From positions 372,001 to 436,000 of the forward strand of contig JADJXH010000003.1 of NCBI GenBank assembly GCA_016715895.1: a stretch of DNA of 64,000 bases. Direction: 5' to 3'. Both the position numbers and the translations under genes were made by a program. This document shows positions 49,776 through 59,414 of the stretch, one piece after another. The notes below the pieces were generated by a model, which worked only from the letters and a program-made list of their open reading frames with translations, was not told the DNA's origin and ran no database searches. Source of the stretch: Flavobacteriales bacterium. Lineage in GTDB: Bacteria > Bacteroidota > Bacteroidia > Flavobacteriales_F > PHOS-HE28. The number at the start of each line of letters is the position of its first letter. Position 1 is the first letter of the stretch.

Positions 49776-52700
49776 ATGCGAATCCCTCTCGGAACCCGAT
49801 GGCAAGGTAGGCTGCTCGGCCTGCTCCTCACCCTGCTGGTGACGGCGGGCGGCGCCCTGGCCCAGGTGGACAACGTGTACGTCTACGGCACGGTGAAGGA
49901 CTACACCAGTGCCAAGAAGATGGACGGCGTGGTCGTGAGCGTCTTCAAGAACGGCGCGAAGCTCACCGAGACCACCACCAACGCCAGCGGCAAGTACGAG
50001 TTCAACCTGGACTACGGGGCGGACTACAAGATCGTCTACTCCAAGACGGGCATCGTGAGCAAGAACATCACGATCGACACGCGGAACATCCCGGAGGAGG
50101 AGCGGGTGGGCGGCCACGGGATGAACATCGAGATGACCTTGTTCCAGGAGCTGCCGGGCATCGACTTCACGGTGCTCAACCAGCCGATCGGCAAGGCCAA
50201 GTTCGACCCCACGAGCAGCGAGGTCACCTGGGACCTGCAGTACACCGAGCAGATCCGCAGCGAGATCGCGCGGTTGATGAAGGAGTACGAGGACAAGAAG
50301 CGGCGCGAGGCCGGGGCTGACGCCGAATTCGCCAAGCTGATGCAGCAGGGCGAAGCGGCCATGGGCGCGGCGGATTATAAGAAGGCCGTGGAATCGTTCA
50401 CCGGCGCGCTGGCGATCAAGGCCGGCGACCCCATCGCCACGGCCAAGCTGAGCGATGCGCGGATGAAGCTCGACGAGCTGGAGGGCCAGAAAAAGCGCGA
50501 CGAGCAGTATGCGGCACTGATCAAGGAGGCCGATGCCCTGTTCGGCAAGAAGGACTATGAGAACGCCAAGGTGAAGTACAACGCCGCGCTCGACGTGAAG
50601 GAGCAGGAGGCGTATCCGAAGCAGAAGCTGAAGGAGATCGACACGCTGCTGGCCGACCTGGCCAAGAAGGCCGAGGAGGAGCGGAAAGCGAAGGAGCTCC
50701 AGGCCAGGTACGACGCGGCCATCAAGGCGGGCGATGAGGCCTTCAAGGGCGGCAGGTTCGAGCAGGCCAAGGCCCCATACACCGAGGCGGCCGGCCTGAA
50801 GCCCGACGAGAAGTACCCCAAGGACCAGCTGCTGGCCATCGATGCCAAGCTGGCCGAACTGGCCAAGAAGGAGGAGGAGGAGCGGAAGCGCAAGGAGCTG
50901 GAGGCCCAGTACACCGCCCTCATCGCCGCGGCTGATGCGGCCTTCAAGGCGGCGAACTACGACCAGGCCAAGGGCAAGTACACGGAAGCCTCCACCCTGA
51001 AGCCGGAGGAGAAATATCCCAAGGACCAGCTGGCGGCCATCGAGGCCAAGCTGGCCGAGCTGGCCAAGAAGGCGGAGGAGGAGCGGAAGGCGAAGGAGCT
51101 TCAGGCCCAGTACGACGCCGCCATCGCCGCCGGCGACGCCGCCTTCAAGGGGGCGGACTACGAAGGCGCCAAGGACAAGTACAACGAGGCCCTCGGCCTG
51201 AAGCCGGCGGAGAAGTATCCGAAGGACCAGCTGGCCGCGATCGACAAGAAGCTGGCCGAGCTGGCCGCCAAGGCGGAGGAGGAACGCAAGCAGCGCGAGC
51301 TGAACGAGCAATACCAGGCCGTCATCGCTGCCGCCGACGCGGCCTTCCAGAAGGATGGGTTCGACGAAGCGAAGGCGAAGTACACCGAGGCGCTCACGCT
51401 CAAGCCCGCGGAGAAGTATCCCAAAGACCAGCTGGCGGCCATCGACAAGCGCATCGCCGAGCTGGCGGCGAAGGCCGAGGAGGAGCGCAAGCGGAAGGAG
51501 CTCGAGGCCCGCTACGCCGATGTGGTGGCGCTGGCCGACGCCCTCTTCGGCAAGAAGGAGTACGACCAGGCCAAGGCCAAGTTCATCGAAGCGGCCAACC
51601 TGAAGCCGGACGAGCGCTATCCGAAGGACAAGATCGCCGAGATCGACGGCATCCTGGCCGAACTGGCGCGGAAGGCCGAGGAGGAGCGCAAGCGGCAGGA
51701 GCTCGACGCGCGCTACGCCGAGCTGATCGGCAAGGCGGACAAGGCCTATGCCGCCGAGCAGTGGGCCGCCGCGCTGAACGACTACAAGGACGCGCTGATC
51801 CTGAAGCCCACGGAGGAGCATCCGAAAAGCCGGATCGCCGACATCGAGCAGCGGTTGGACGCCGCCGCGCAGGCCAAGGCCGAGCAGGAGCGCCTCGCCC
51901 GGGAGAAGGCCGAACTGGACGCGCGCTACCAGGGTTTTCTGGCCAAGGCGGACAAGGCCTTCAGCCTCAGCAAGTACGACGATGCGCGCCTGGCCTACAC
52001 CGATGCGCTGGGGGTGAAGCCGGACGAGCAATACCCCAAGGACAAGCTGGCGGAGATCGACCGGATCCTGGCGGACCTGGCGGCCAGGGATGAGGCCGCC
52101 CGCCTCGCGGCCGAACAGGCCGCCCGCGACAAGGCCGCCGCCGATGCCGCCGCGGCCGAAGAGGCCCGTCGCAAAGCGGGGGCCGAGGCGCTGGAGCGTC
52201 AATACCGTGAGCTGATCGCCGCGGCCGACCTGGCCTTCGATGGCGAGCAGTTCGACCGGGCCCGCGACAAATACACCGAGGCCCTGACGGTGAAGCCCGA
52301 CGAGCAGTATCCGAAGGACCGGCTGGCGTTGATCGAGAGCGAGCTGGCGAAGCGGGCCGCCGCCTTGAGCGAGGCGGAGCGGCTGGCCGAGGAGCAGCGC
52401 CGGGCCGAGGAGGAGCGCCGACGCCGGGAAGCGGAGGCCGCCGAGGCCGCGCGCCTGGCCGCCGAGGCCGAGCGCATGAAGGGCGAATCGGCACGCCTGC
52501 TGGAGGAGCGCTACCGCAAGGCCATCACCGAGGCCGACCTGGCGTTCGGGGCCAAGAGCTGGCCCGAGGCCCGCGGGCTGTACGCCCAGGCCCTGGACAT
52601 CAAGCCATCGGAGACCTATCCCAGCGACCGCATCGCCGAGATCGACCGCTTGGTGGCCGAGGAGGAGCGCCGCCGCCGCGAGGCCGAGCTGGCCGCTCAG

Positions 52701-53660
52701 CCCGTGGTGAAGGAGGAATCACCGCCACCGCCCAAGCGCAGCAGCACCACGATCGACATGCGCAAGGAGCAGGAGGCCGAGGAGTTCATGCGCGAGGCCC
52801 GGTTGCGTGAAGAGGCCGAGAAGTACGAGCGCATCAAGAAGCTGCGCCGCGACCTCACGGACGAGGAGCTGGCCAACCAGAACGAGGCGTACACGCGCCG
52901 GCAGGATGGCGTGACGTACAAGCAACGCATCGAGGAGAACGACCAGCAGTTGTACCAGGGCAGCGAGGAGCAGCGCAAGGCCTACGCCGAGCAGATGCGT
53001 GCCTATCAGGAGTCCCTGGCCGAGGCGGAACGGGCGCGTCAGGAGCGTTCGGCACAGGCGCGTGAAGGTGCGCAGGGCACGGTGGACGCCACTCGGGAGC
53101 AACAGGCAGAGGCCGCGCGCCGGCGGGATGAGGCCCATGCCGGGCAGGTGGCGGCCCAGCGCAGTGCGGTGGAGCAATGGCAGGCCGGCCTGGAACAGGA
53201 CGCCCGCATGGGGCTGGACCGCAACCAGCGCGCACGCGATGAGGTGACGGCGCAGATGGACCGTCAGGTGGCCCTGCAGGAACGCGGCGCCGAGCTGGCC
53301 CGCGGCCAGCGCGACCAGGTGCAGGAGACCAAGGACGTGCAGGCCCGCGTGGGGCAGCAGCTCAGCCAGCGCGCCACCGATCAGCGGCTCGCCGCGCAGG
53401 AACAACTGGCGCGCACGCCCCTGAATCAGCCCAAGGACTTCGCCGATTACAACCGAAGCAAGCTGGCCACCGAGTACCCCCCGGGCGTCACCGAGGAGAG
53501 CTACACCGAAGGCAACAAGGTGATCATCCGCCGCGTGGTGGTGAACGGCAACAAGGCGGACGAGTACAGCAAGGTGATCGCCAAGTGGGGCACCTTCTAC
53601 TTCAAGAACGGCCAGAGCATCACCGAGATGATCTGGGCCAACGAGACCGAGCGCGATTGA
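49776..53660 (+). CDS. large secreted repeat protein with carboxypeptidase-regulatory-like domain and 67-residue TPR-like repeats
   Basis: This 1294-residue protein has a signal peptide (LLGLLLTLLVTAGGALAQ). A beta-sandwich like CarboxypepD_reg (VYVYGTVKDYTSAKKMDGVV, residues about 33-110) follows. Roughly 11 repeats of about 67 residues follow to about residue 965, each with a helix pair and linker (KYTEALTLKPAEKYPKDQLA, then AELAAKAEEERKRKELEARY). A Gln/Glu/Arg-rich coiled coil (about 1000-1200) and a short end domain (TEEYPPGVTEES-type, EGNKVIIRRVVVNGNKADEY) complete it. Probably a periplasmic or envelope scaffold; related proteins accompany gliding/T9SS genes. Repeats at the DNA level are also close. 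Confidence 0.75.
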   Translation: MRIPLGTRWQGRLLGLLLTLLVTAGGALAQVDNVYVYGTVKDYTSAKKMDGVVVSVFKNGAKLTETTTNASGKYEFNLDYGADYKIVYSKTGIVSKNITIDTRNIPEEERVGGHGMNIEMTLFQELPGIDFTVLNQPIGKAKFDPTSSEVTWDLQYTEQIRSEIARLMKEYEDKKRREAGADAEFAKLMQQGEAAMGAADYKKAVESFTGALAIKAGDPIATAKLSDARMKLDELEGQKKRDEQYAALIKEADALFGKKDYENAKVKYNAALDVKEQEAYPKQKLKEIDTLLADLAKKAEEERKAKELQARYDAAIKAGDEAFKGGRFEQAKAPYTEAAGLKPDEKYPKDQLLAIDAKLAELAKKEEEERKRKELEAQYTALIAAADAAFKAANYDQAKGKYTEASTLKPEEKYPKDQLAAIEAKLAELAKKAEEERKAKELQAQYDAAIAAGDAAFKGADYEGAKDKYNEALGLKPAEKYPKDQLAAIDKKLAELAAKAEEERKQRELNEQYQAVIAAADAAFQKDGFDEAKAKYTEALTLKPAEKYPKDQLAAIDKRIAELAAKAEEERKRKELEARYADVVALADALFGKKEYDQAKAKFIEAANLKPDERYPKDKIAEIDGILAELARKAEEERKRQELDARYAELIGKADKAYAAEQWAAALNDYKDALILKPTEEHPKSRIADIEQRLDAAAQAKAEQERLAREKAELDARYQGFLAKADKAFSLSKYDDARLAYTDALGVKPDEQYPKDKLAEIDRILADLAARDEAARLAAEQAARDKAAADAAAAEEARRKAGAEALERQYRELIAAADLAFDGEQFDRARDKYTEALTVKPDEQYPKDRLALIESELAKRAAALSEAERLAEEQRRAEEERRRREAEAAEAARLAAEAERMKGESARLLEERYRKAITEADLAFGAKSWPEARGLYAQALDIKPSETYPSDRIAEIDRLVAEEERRRREAELAAQPVVKEESPPPPKRSSTTIDMRKEQEAEEFMREARLREEAEKYERIKKLRRDLTDEELANQNEAYTRRQDGVTYKQRIEENDQQLYQGSEEQRKAYAEQMRAYQESLAEAERARQERSAQAREGAQGTVDATREQQAEAARRRDEAHAGQVAAQRSAVEQWQAGLEQDARMGLDRNQRARDEVTAQMDRQVALQERGAELARGQRDQVQETKDVQARVGQQLSQRATDQRLAAQEQLARTPLNQPKDFADYNRSKLATEYPPGVTEESYTEGNKVIIRRVVVNGNKADEYSKVIAKWGTFYFKNGQSITEMIWANETERD

Positions 53661-53734
53661 TCCGCGCTTGAACGATCTCCTGTTCCCCGGACAGGGCGCT
53701 CATCGTCACGACCTGTCCCGCCCTGCGGGATGCG

Positions 53735-53880
53735 CACACGAACACCTGGTCACCTGAGCACATGCTCACATGAGCACATGGCAACGACCTGTACCACCTC
53801 ATCGGGATGAGCGAACGAACACATGGTCACATGACCACATGGCCCCATGCGCACAGGGTCATCTGGCGAGATGACCACAC
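53735..53880. repeat. cacatg-type short-unit palindrome
   Basis: Units such as ggtcacatgaccacatgg and gagcacatgctcacatgagc recur and are mutually complementary. It has the same build as the palindromes in the paa operon but another unit. It fills most of the gap between two convergent genes. Confidence 0.65.
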
Positions 53881-53916
53881 GCCCCGATCCGCTCCCCTGA
53901 TGCCGGTTGAACGCCC

Positions 53917-55413
53917 CTAGGGCTTCGCCGCCGCCTTGTCCCGTTCGCGCAGCCGTTTCACCAGGTCGGCCACCTGGGTGGGGTTGAGCTGCTTGCCCAC
54001 GATCTTCCGGTCTGGACCGATGAGGAAGAACTTGGGGGTGGCGTACACGTCGTAGGTGTCGGCGTAGTTGAGGCTCTGCAGGGTGGTGAGCTTGGGGATG
54101 TACTTGTAGGGGTCCTTCTTGGCCTCCTCGTACACGGTGTGGGTGAGGCCCACGTTCACCCAGTCCATCTTGTGCTCGCGGATGAAGGCCTTCCAGTCGT
54201 CGAACAGCTTCTGGTCCGTGGCCTTGGCGACGCTGTACACCTCGATGCCCATGGGGCGCAGGGTGTCGCGGTAGCTGGTATAGATCACCGGCAGCTCCTT
54301 CTTGCAGTGGCCGCAGTGGGGGTCCCAGAACACCAGCAGCACATAGTCGTTGGGCAGCTTGTGCAGGCTCTTCCACACCTGCTCGGTGGTGTCGGGCAGG
54401 ATGATCTCGCTGGATCTGGCGCCGATGACCAGGGGGGCCTGCTTCTGGGCGCGTTCGCAGAGCTTCTTGAGCTTCTCCTCGCTCATCCAGAAGGCCTTGC
54501 TGTTGCCGCCCGCCTTGGGGCAGTAGTAGGTCAGCGCCATGTGCACGAACACGGCGTCCATGCCCATGATGTCGCTGGTCTCGTACTTGTAGGTGATGCC
54601 GTGCACCACGAAGCGGAAGAGGTCCTCGCTCGGGCCCAGGCGGCCGATGAGGTCGTCGGCGAGCTTGATGATGGTGTCCGGGATCTGGGGCACCACCGCA
54701 CCGATGTACTCATCGAACTTGTTCTGGAAGACCGGGGTGTGGATGATGCGCGGGTCCTTCAGGTCCACGTGGTCCCAGTAGTGCTCACGGTACTGGTAGT
54801 AGGCGGCGATGCTGTCCACCCGGCCGTCGGGCAGTTTGGGCTTCTCCAGGTCCACGGGCATGCTCATCCGAACGATGGCGGCCACCAGCGAGCCCGGGGC
54901 CTTGGCCACCAGGTCGGCCTGGTAGGCGCGCACCTCCTTGTCCAGTTCCTCCAGGCGCCCCTTCAGCACGCTGCGGCGGAGCGGGTCCGTGGCGTCGTTC
55001 AGCAGGGTGCGCAGGCTGTCGCCCTGTTGCTTGCGGCCGTTCAGGAAGCGGATGTAGCCGAAGAAGAGGCCGTTCTCCTGGCTCTTGTCCACGGCCATGG
55101 CGCCCATCAGGTCGGCAGCGGAAGTGCGCATGCGCACCTCCGGTTCGTTCACAATGAACTCGAAGTACTTGGGGCCCTTGACCACCACGGCATACACGCC
55201 GGCCTTGTAGCCCTCGGGGCGGTTGAAGAGGACGGCACCTTTGGCGTCGGCCACGGCGGTGTCGGCGTAGTAGAGCTTGTTGCCGTAGTAGTTCGCCAGG
55301 AAGACCGTGTCCTTCTCGGCGCCGGTGATGCGGAACTCCAGTCGGCGCTGTTCCTGGGCCAGCAGGCCGGCCAGGGGCAGGGTGGTGAGCAGCAGTGCGG
55401 TGGGGATGCGCAT
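53917..55413 (-). CDS. periplasmic thioredoxin-fold protein (DUF5106/TlpA type)
   Basis: This 498-residue protein has a signal peptide (MRIPTALLLTTLPLAGLLAQ). An N-terminal DUF4369-like beta domain (LEFRITGAEKDTVFLANYYG) and a long helical middle of DUF5106 type follow. The C-terminal thioredoxin fold (about 350-490) has the redox pair in WDPHCGHCKKELP and the cis-Pro region VYATPKFFLIGPD. It would reduce or exchange disulfides in the periplasm. The C-terminus is Lys/Ala rich. Single gene, convergent with the repeat protein. Confidence 0.85.
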   Translation of the reverse strand: MRIPTALLLTTLPLAGLLAQEQRRLEFRITGAEKDTVFLANYYGNKLYYADTAVADAKGAVLFNRPEGYKAGVYAVVVKGPKYFEFIVNEPEVRMRTSAADLMGAMAVDKSQENGLFFGYIRFLNGRKQQGDSLRTLLNDATDPLRRSVLKGRLEELDKEVRAYQADLVAKAPGSLVAAIVRMSMPVDLEKPKLPDGRVDSIAAYYQYREHYWDHVDLKDPRIIHTPVFQNKFDEYIGAVVPQIPDTIIKLADDLIGRLGPSEDLFRFVVHGITYKYETSDIMGMDAVFVHMALTYYCPKAGGNSKAFWMSEEKLKKLCERAQKQAPLVIGARSSEIILPDTTEQVWKSLHKLPNDYVLLVFWDPHCGHCKKELPVIYTSYRDTLRPMGIEVYSVAKATDQKLFDDWKAFIREHKMDWVNVGLTHTVYEEAKKDPYKYIPKLTTLQSLNYADTYDVYATPKFFLIGPDRKIVGKQLNPTQVADLVKRLRERDKAAAKP

Positions 55414-55553
55414 GGGGCAAAACTAGCCGGGCCCCAGGGGCGGGGACCGGGTGTTAACACCCGATCAACAAACAGCGGGCCGGGGAAAAGGATCCCCCGC
55501 GGGGCTGTGGGCAAGGCAACGTTCGGGGCTTCCGTGCGTCCATGGGGTTGAGC

Positions 55554-55561
55554 TATCTTTG
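55554..55561 (+). promoter_or_regulatory. -7 box upstream of small secreted protein
   Basis: TATCTTTG fits TAnnTTTG exactly and lies 20 bases before the start at 55582. No -33 TTG at the usual distance. Confidence 0.5.
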
Positions 55562-55581
55562 AACCTCACAATCCCCAGGAC

Positions 55582-55941
55582 ATGCGCAGGAGCATCCTTA
55601 CCCTTTCGTTCGCCGCGTTCGCTGTGCTGGCCTCCGCCCAGGAGCGCCAGGTGAAGGTCGCGGACACCCCGCAGATAAAGGCCAAGGCCGAGGAGCGCAC
55701 CGAGCTGGTGCATCGCACGGTGAACCTGTCGGAGGCCCAGCGCGCCCAGGTGCTGGACGCCTACCTGGAGGTGGAGCGGTACCGCGACGCGCTGCGCCAG
55801 CGCTTCGAGGGGCAGCCCGCCGAGGTGGTGGAGGGCGACATGCCCGGCCAGTACAAGGTGATGGACGAGATGGTGGAGACCCGCCTGAACGCGGTGCTCA
55901 CGGAAGAGCAGCTCAAGGTGTGGCACGAGGCCGCCAAGTGA
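55582..55941 (+). CDS. small secreted helical protein
   Basis: This 119-residue protein has a signal peptide (MRRSILTLSFAAFAVLASAQ). The rest is helical and charged (LVHRTVNLSEAQRAQVLDAY, VEMVETRLNAVL-type helices, EEQLKVWHEAAK). The L-x-E-x-Q pattern recalls Spy/CpxP-like periplasmic proteins, but the LTxxQ motifs are not exact, so I leave it unnamed. It is followed by a strong terminator shared with prfC. Confidence 0.65.
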   Translation: MRRSILTLSFAAFAVLASAQERQVKVADTPQIKAKAEERTELVHRTVNLSEAQRAQVLDAYLEVERYRDALRQRFEGQPAEVVEGDMPGQYKVMDEMVETRLNAVLTEEQLKVWHEAAK

Positions 55942-55960
55942 GCGATCGACCCGGACCCGT

Positions 55961-55990
55961 GAAGGCCGCCTGAGGGCGGCCTTCCTCATT
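55961..55990. terminator. hairpin terminator between the small secreted gene and prfC
   Basis: The stem gaaggccgcc / ggcggccttc (55961-55970, 55975-55984) with loop tgag is followed by ctcattt. It serves the plus-strand gene and may also act for prfC. Confidence 0.75.
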
Positions 55991-57589
55991 TCAGGAGGCC
56001 ACGGCCGTCTTGAACTCGCTGGTGGTGTGGAAGGTGATGGCCGGGTTCTCGCGCCGCTCCAGGTCCAGGATGTAGGCCGTGGGTGCCATGAAGACCGGGT
56101 TGCCGTCCTTGTCCTGCACCACCTGCTGGGCCTTCACCCGGATGAAGCGGTCCAGCGCCTCAGGGTCGGTGGCCGTGAGCCAGCAGGCCTTGTGCGCCTG
56201 GATGGACTGGAACGCGCACTTCGCGCCGTATTCGTGCTCCAACCGGTAGGCGATCACCTCGAACTGCAGGTCGCCCACGCAGCCCACGATCTTCTTGTTG
56301 CCGGGCTGTTGCACGAAGAGCTGGGCCACCCCTTCATCGGTGAGCTGGCGGATGCCCTTCTCCAGCTGCTTGCTCTTCATGGGGTCCATGTTCACCAGCT
56401 CGCGGAACAGCTCGGGTGAGAAGGCGGGGATGCCGCGGAAATGGAAGCGCGCACCGTCGGTGAGCGTGTCGCCGATCTTGAAATTGCCCGTGTCGAACAG
56501 GCCGATCACATCACCGGGCCAGGCCTCGTCCACGATGGTCTTCTGCGCGGCGAGGAAGTTGGTGGGCGTGGCGAAGCGCAACTGCTTCTCCAGCCGCACA
56601 TGGTGGTAGTAGGTGTTGCGCTGGAAGCGTCCGCTGCATACCCGGAGGAAGGCGATGCGGTCGCGGTGGTTGGGGTCGAGGTTCGCGTGGATCTTGAACA
56701 CGAACCCGCTGAAGGCCTTGTCCTCCGGGGAGACCTCCCCTTGGTCGGTGGGGCGGGGCTGTGGCGGCGGCGCGATGCGCACGAAGGTGTCCAGCACCTC
56801 CTTCACCCCGAAGTTGTTGAACGCGCTGCCGAAGAACACCGGTGCCCGCCGCCCGGCGAGGTAGTCATCGAGGTCCAGCGCACCGTATACACCCTCCACG
56901 AGCTCCACGTCCTGCCGCAGCTGGCCGGCGGCATCGGCGCCGAGCTGGGTGTCCAGCCGCGGATCGGCCAGGTCGTCGATGTGCACCGCAGCGCCCTCCA
57001 CCTTGGTCTTCACCTCCTCGAAGAGCCGCAGGTCCTTGTCGTACAGGTCGTAGACCCCCTGGAAGGTGTGGCCGATGCCGATGGGCCAGCTCAGCGGGGT
57101 CACCTTGATGCGCAGCTCCCGCTCCAGCTCGTCCAGCAGGTCGAAGGGGTCGCGGCCCTCCAGGTCGAGCTTGTTGATGAAGACCATCACGGGGGTGTGG
57201 CGCATGCGGCACACCTCCATCAGCCGCCGGGTCTGTTCCTCCACGCCCTTCACGCAGTCCACCACCAGGATCACACTGTCCACGGCGGTCAGGGTGCGGT
57301 AGGTGTCCTCGGCGAAGTCCTTGTGGCCGGGGGTGTCCAGCAGGTTCACCAGCTTGCCGGCATAGTGGAAGGTCATCACCGAAGTGCTGACGCTGATGCC
57401 GCGCTGGCGCTCGATCTCCATAAAGTCGCTTGCGGCGCCCTTGCGGATCTTGTTGTTCTTCACCGCCCCGGCGGTCTGGATCGCGCCGCCATAGAGCAGG
57501 AACTTCTCCGTCAGGGTGGTCTTCCCGGCGTCGGGGTGGCTGATGATGGCGAAGGTGCGCCGGCGTTCGATCTCCTCGTGAAGGCCCAT
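55991..57589 (-). CDS. prfC: peptide chain release factor 3
   Basis: This 532-residue translational GTPase removes RF1/RF2 from the ribosome after termination. G1 SHPDAGKTTLTE, switch region RGISVSTSVMTF, G3 DTPGHKDFAEDTYR and G4 FINKLD are all present, and the later domains carry the RF3-typical GAVKNNKIRKGAASDFMEIE and VGCVGDLQFEVIAYRLEHEY. Length is that of the family. Start MGLHEEIERRRTFAIISHPD is standard. It stands alone between a shared terminator and the divergent sugar dehydrogenase. Confidence 0.95.
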   Translation of the reverse strand: MGLHEEIERRRTFAIISHPDAGKTTLTEKFLLYGGAIQTAGAVKNNKIRKGAASDFMEIERQRGISVSTSVMTFHYAGKLVNLLDTPGHKDFAEDTYRTLTAVDSVILVVDCVKGVEEQTRRLMEVCRMRHTPVMVFINKLDLEGRDPFDLLDELERELRIKVTPLSWPIGIGHTFQGVYDLYDKDLRLFEEVKTKVEGAAVHIDDLADPRLDTQLGADAAGQLRQDVELVEGVYGALDLDDYLAGRRAPVFFGSAFNNFGVKEVLDTFVRIAPPPQPRPTDQGEVSPEDKAFSGFVFKIHANLDPNHRDRIAFLRVCSGRFQRNTYYHHVRLEKQLRFATPTNFLAAQKTIVDEAWPGDVIGLFDTGNFKIGDTLTDGARFHFRGIPAFSPELFRELVNMDPMKSKQLEKGIRQLTDEGVAQLFVQQPGNKKIVGCVGDLQFEVIAYRLEHEYGAKCAFQSIQAHKACWLTATDPEALDRFIRVKAQQVVQDKDGNPVFMAPTAYILDLERRENPAITFHTTSEFKTAVAS

Positions 57590-57714
57590 GGGGCGGCAAA
57601 AGTAGACGCCGGGTCGCGAGGCGCCGTCCGTGGGAGCCCAAGGTGGTTCCGTCGGATCGCATCAACGGTCGTCAGCGTGGGCCAGTACCTTGGCGGCAAA
57701 CCGAACGCGAACGA

Positions 57715-59346
57715 ATGGACCAACGATCCCTCCTGGCCGGCGCGCTGCTGCTGGCCTGCCTGCCCATCGGGGCCCAGAACCCGGTCGAACTGCAACTTGT
57801 GCCCTGGGCCAATGGCCTCAGTCAGGTGGTGGACCTGGCCCACGCCGGTGACAGCCGCCTGTTCGCGGTGCGCCGCCAGGGGCTCATCACCATCATCAGC
57901 GACAGCATGACGGTGGTGTCGCAGCCCTTCCTGAACATCACTACCGCGGTGAACGACCAGGCCGGTGAGCAGGGGCTGCTGGGCCTGGCCTTCGACCCGG
58001 ATCACGCCAACAACGGCTTCTTCTATGTGCACTACACGGCCGGCACGGGGAATGGCATCAGCCGCATCAGCCGGTGGCGGGTGAGCAACGACCCGGATTC
58101 CGCCGACACGGCCAGCGAAGAGGTGCTGTACGAATGGCCCCAGCCCTTCAGCAACCACAACGGCGGTGATCTGGACTTCGGGCCGGATGGGATGCTGTAC
58201 GTCACCTTCGGCGATGGAGGCGACGGGGGCGACCCGCTGAACAATGCGCAGGACCTGAGCGATCCGCTGGGCGATATCATCCGCATCGACGTCAGCGATC
58301 CGGACACCACTTGGACGGTTCCTCCGGACAACCCGTGGGCGGGCCTCAACAACGATACGCTGCCCGAGATCTGGGCGAGCGGGCTGCGCAACCCGTACCG
58401 CTTCGGCTTCGACCGGCTCACGGGCGACCTGTGGATCGGGGACGTAGGCCAGAATGCCTGGGAGGAGCTCGACTTCTGGCCCGCGGGTGACAACAGCGGC
58501 CCCAACTTCGGCTGGCGCTGCTACGAGGGCGACTCGCCCTTCAATACGGGCGGATGCCAGGGCATGTCCACCTATGAGTTCCCGGTGAGCGTGCATGAGA
58601 ACATCGCCACGGGCGGCACTTGGTGCAGCGCCATCGGTGGCCGGGTGTACCGCGGCACCACGTATCCCCGCCTGGTGGGCCGGCACATCTACACGGACTA
58701 TTGTGCCGGCGAGTTCTGGATGCTGACCCCCGACGGCCAGGGAGGTTGGGTGGATGAACTGGGCCTGGCCAGTGGCACCCAGGGCTACGTGGTGATCGCC
58801 GAGGATGTGGTCGGCGAACTCTACGCGGGCAACACGAGCAATGGCCAGGTGCGCAAGATCGTGGACCGCTGCCCGATGGACCCGCCCAGCATCAGCTTTG
58901 ACGGGGCCGTGCTGAGCAGCACCGTCGCGAACGACTACCAGTGGTTCCTCGACGGCAGCCCGATCAGTGGGGCCACGGGGCAGACCTGGGCGCCGACGAC
59001 CAATGGACTGTACTACGTGGTGGGCGGTTTCGCGAACAACTGCGAGCTGCGGTCGGACAGCATCCAGGTGCTCACCATCGGCTTGGAGGAGGCGGCCGGC
59101 ACCGCCCTTCGGGTCTATCCGCAACCGGTGGAGGACGAACTGGTGGTGGAGTGGACGGCGATCGCTGCTGGTGAAAGCTGGCAGCTGGTGGATGCCCTGG
59201 GTCGCGAGCTCCTGAGCGGTGGCTGGCCCGCCGGTCGCACCGTCGCACGGATCGATGTGCGCGGGATCGCCCCGGGGCCGGCCGTGCTCCGCCTCATCGA
59301 CGCTGAAGGCCGCACGCGCGCCAGCCGCCCCGTGCTGGTCCGCTAA
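57715..59346 (+). CDS. PQQ-type sugar dehydrogenase-like propeller protein with T9SS sorting tail
   Basis: This 543-residue secreted protein has a signal peptide (SLLAGALLLACLPIGAQ). A soluble glucose/sorbosone-dehydrogenase propeller (residues about 25-400) has GEQGLLGLAFDPDHANNGFF, HNGGDLDFGPDGMLYVTFGD, ASGLRNPYRFGFDRLTGDLW and GPNFGWRCYEGDSP. An Ig-like linker (YQWFLDGSPISGATGQTW) follows, then a type-A T9SS module (LRVYPQPVEDELVVEW...). It would oxidise sugars with PQQ outside the cell or simply bind them. Start ATG 57715 gives the signal directly. Confidence 0.88.
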   Translation: MDQRSLLAGALLLACLPIGAQNPVELQLVPWANGLSQVVDLAHAGDSRLFAVRRQGLITIISDSMTVVSQPFLNITTAVNDQAGEQGLLGLAFDPDHANNGFFYVHYTAGTGNGISRISRWRVSNDPDSADTASEEVLYEWPQPFSNHNGGDLDFGPDGMLYVTFGDGGDGGDPLNNAQDLSDPLGDIIRIDVSDPDTTWTVPPDNPWAGLNNDTLPEIWASGLRNPYRFGFDRLTGDLWIGDVGQNAWEELDFWPAGDNSGPNFGWRCYEGDSPFNTGGCQGMSTYEFPVSVHENIATGGTWCSAIGGRVYRGTTYPRLVGRHIYTDYCAGEFWMLTPDGQGGWVDELGLASGTQGYVVIAEDVVGELYAGNTSNGQVRKIVDRCPMDPPSISFDGAVLSSTVANDYQWFLDGSPISGATGQTWAPTTNGLYYVVGGFANNCELRSDSIQVLTIGLEEAAGTALRVYPQPVEDELVVEWTAIAAGESWQLVDALGRELLSGGWPAGRTVARIDVRGIAPGPAVLRLIDAEGRTRASRPVLVR

Positions 59347-59362
59347 GGGACGGTCGTTCAAC

Positions 59363-59398
59363 GAAGAAGCCCCCTTGGCACGCCAAGGGGGCTTCTTC
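59363..59398. terminator. bidirectional terminator hairpin
   Basis: The perfect 16-base stem gaagaagcccccttgg / ccaagggggcttcttc with loop cacg lies between two convergent T9SS genes. Confidence 0.8.
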
Positions 59399-59414
59399 AT
59401 TCCGAGCGGTCCGA

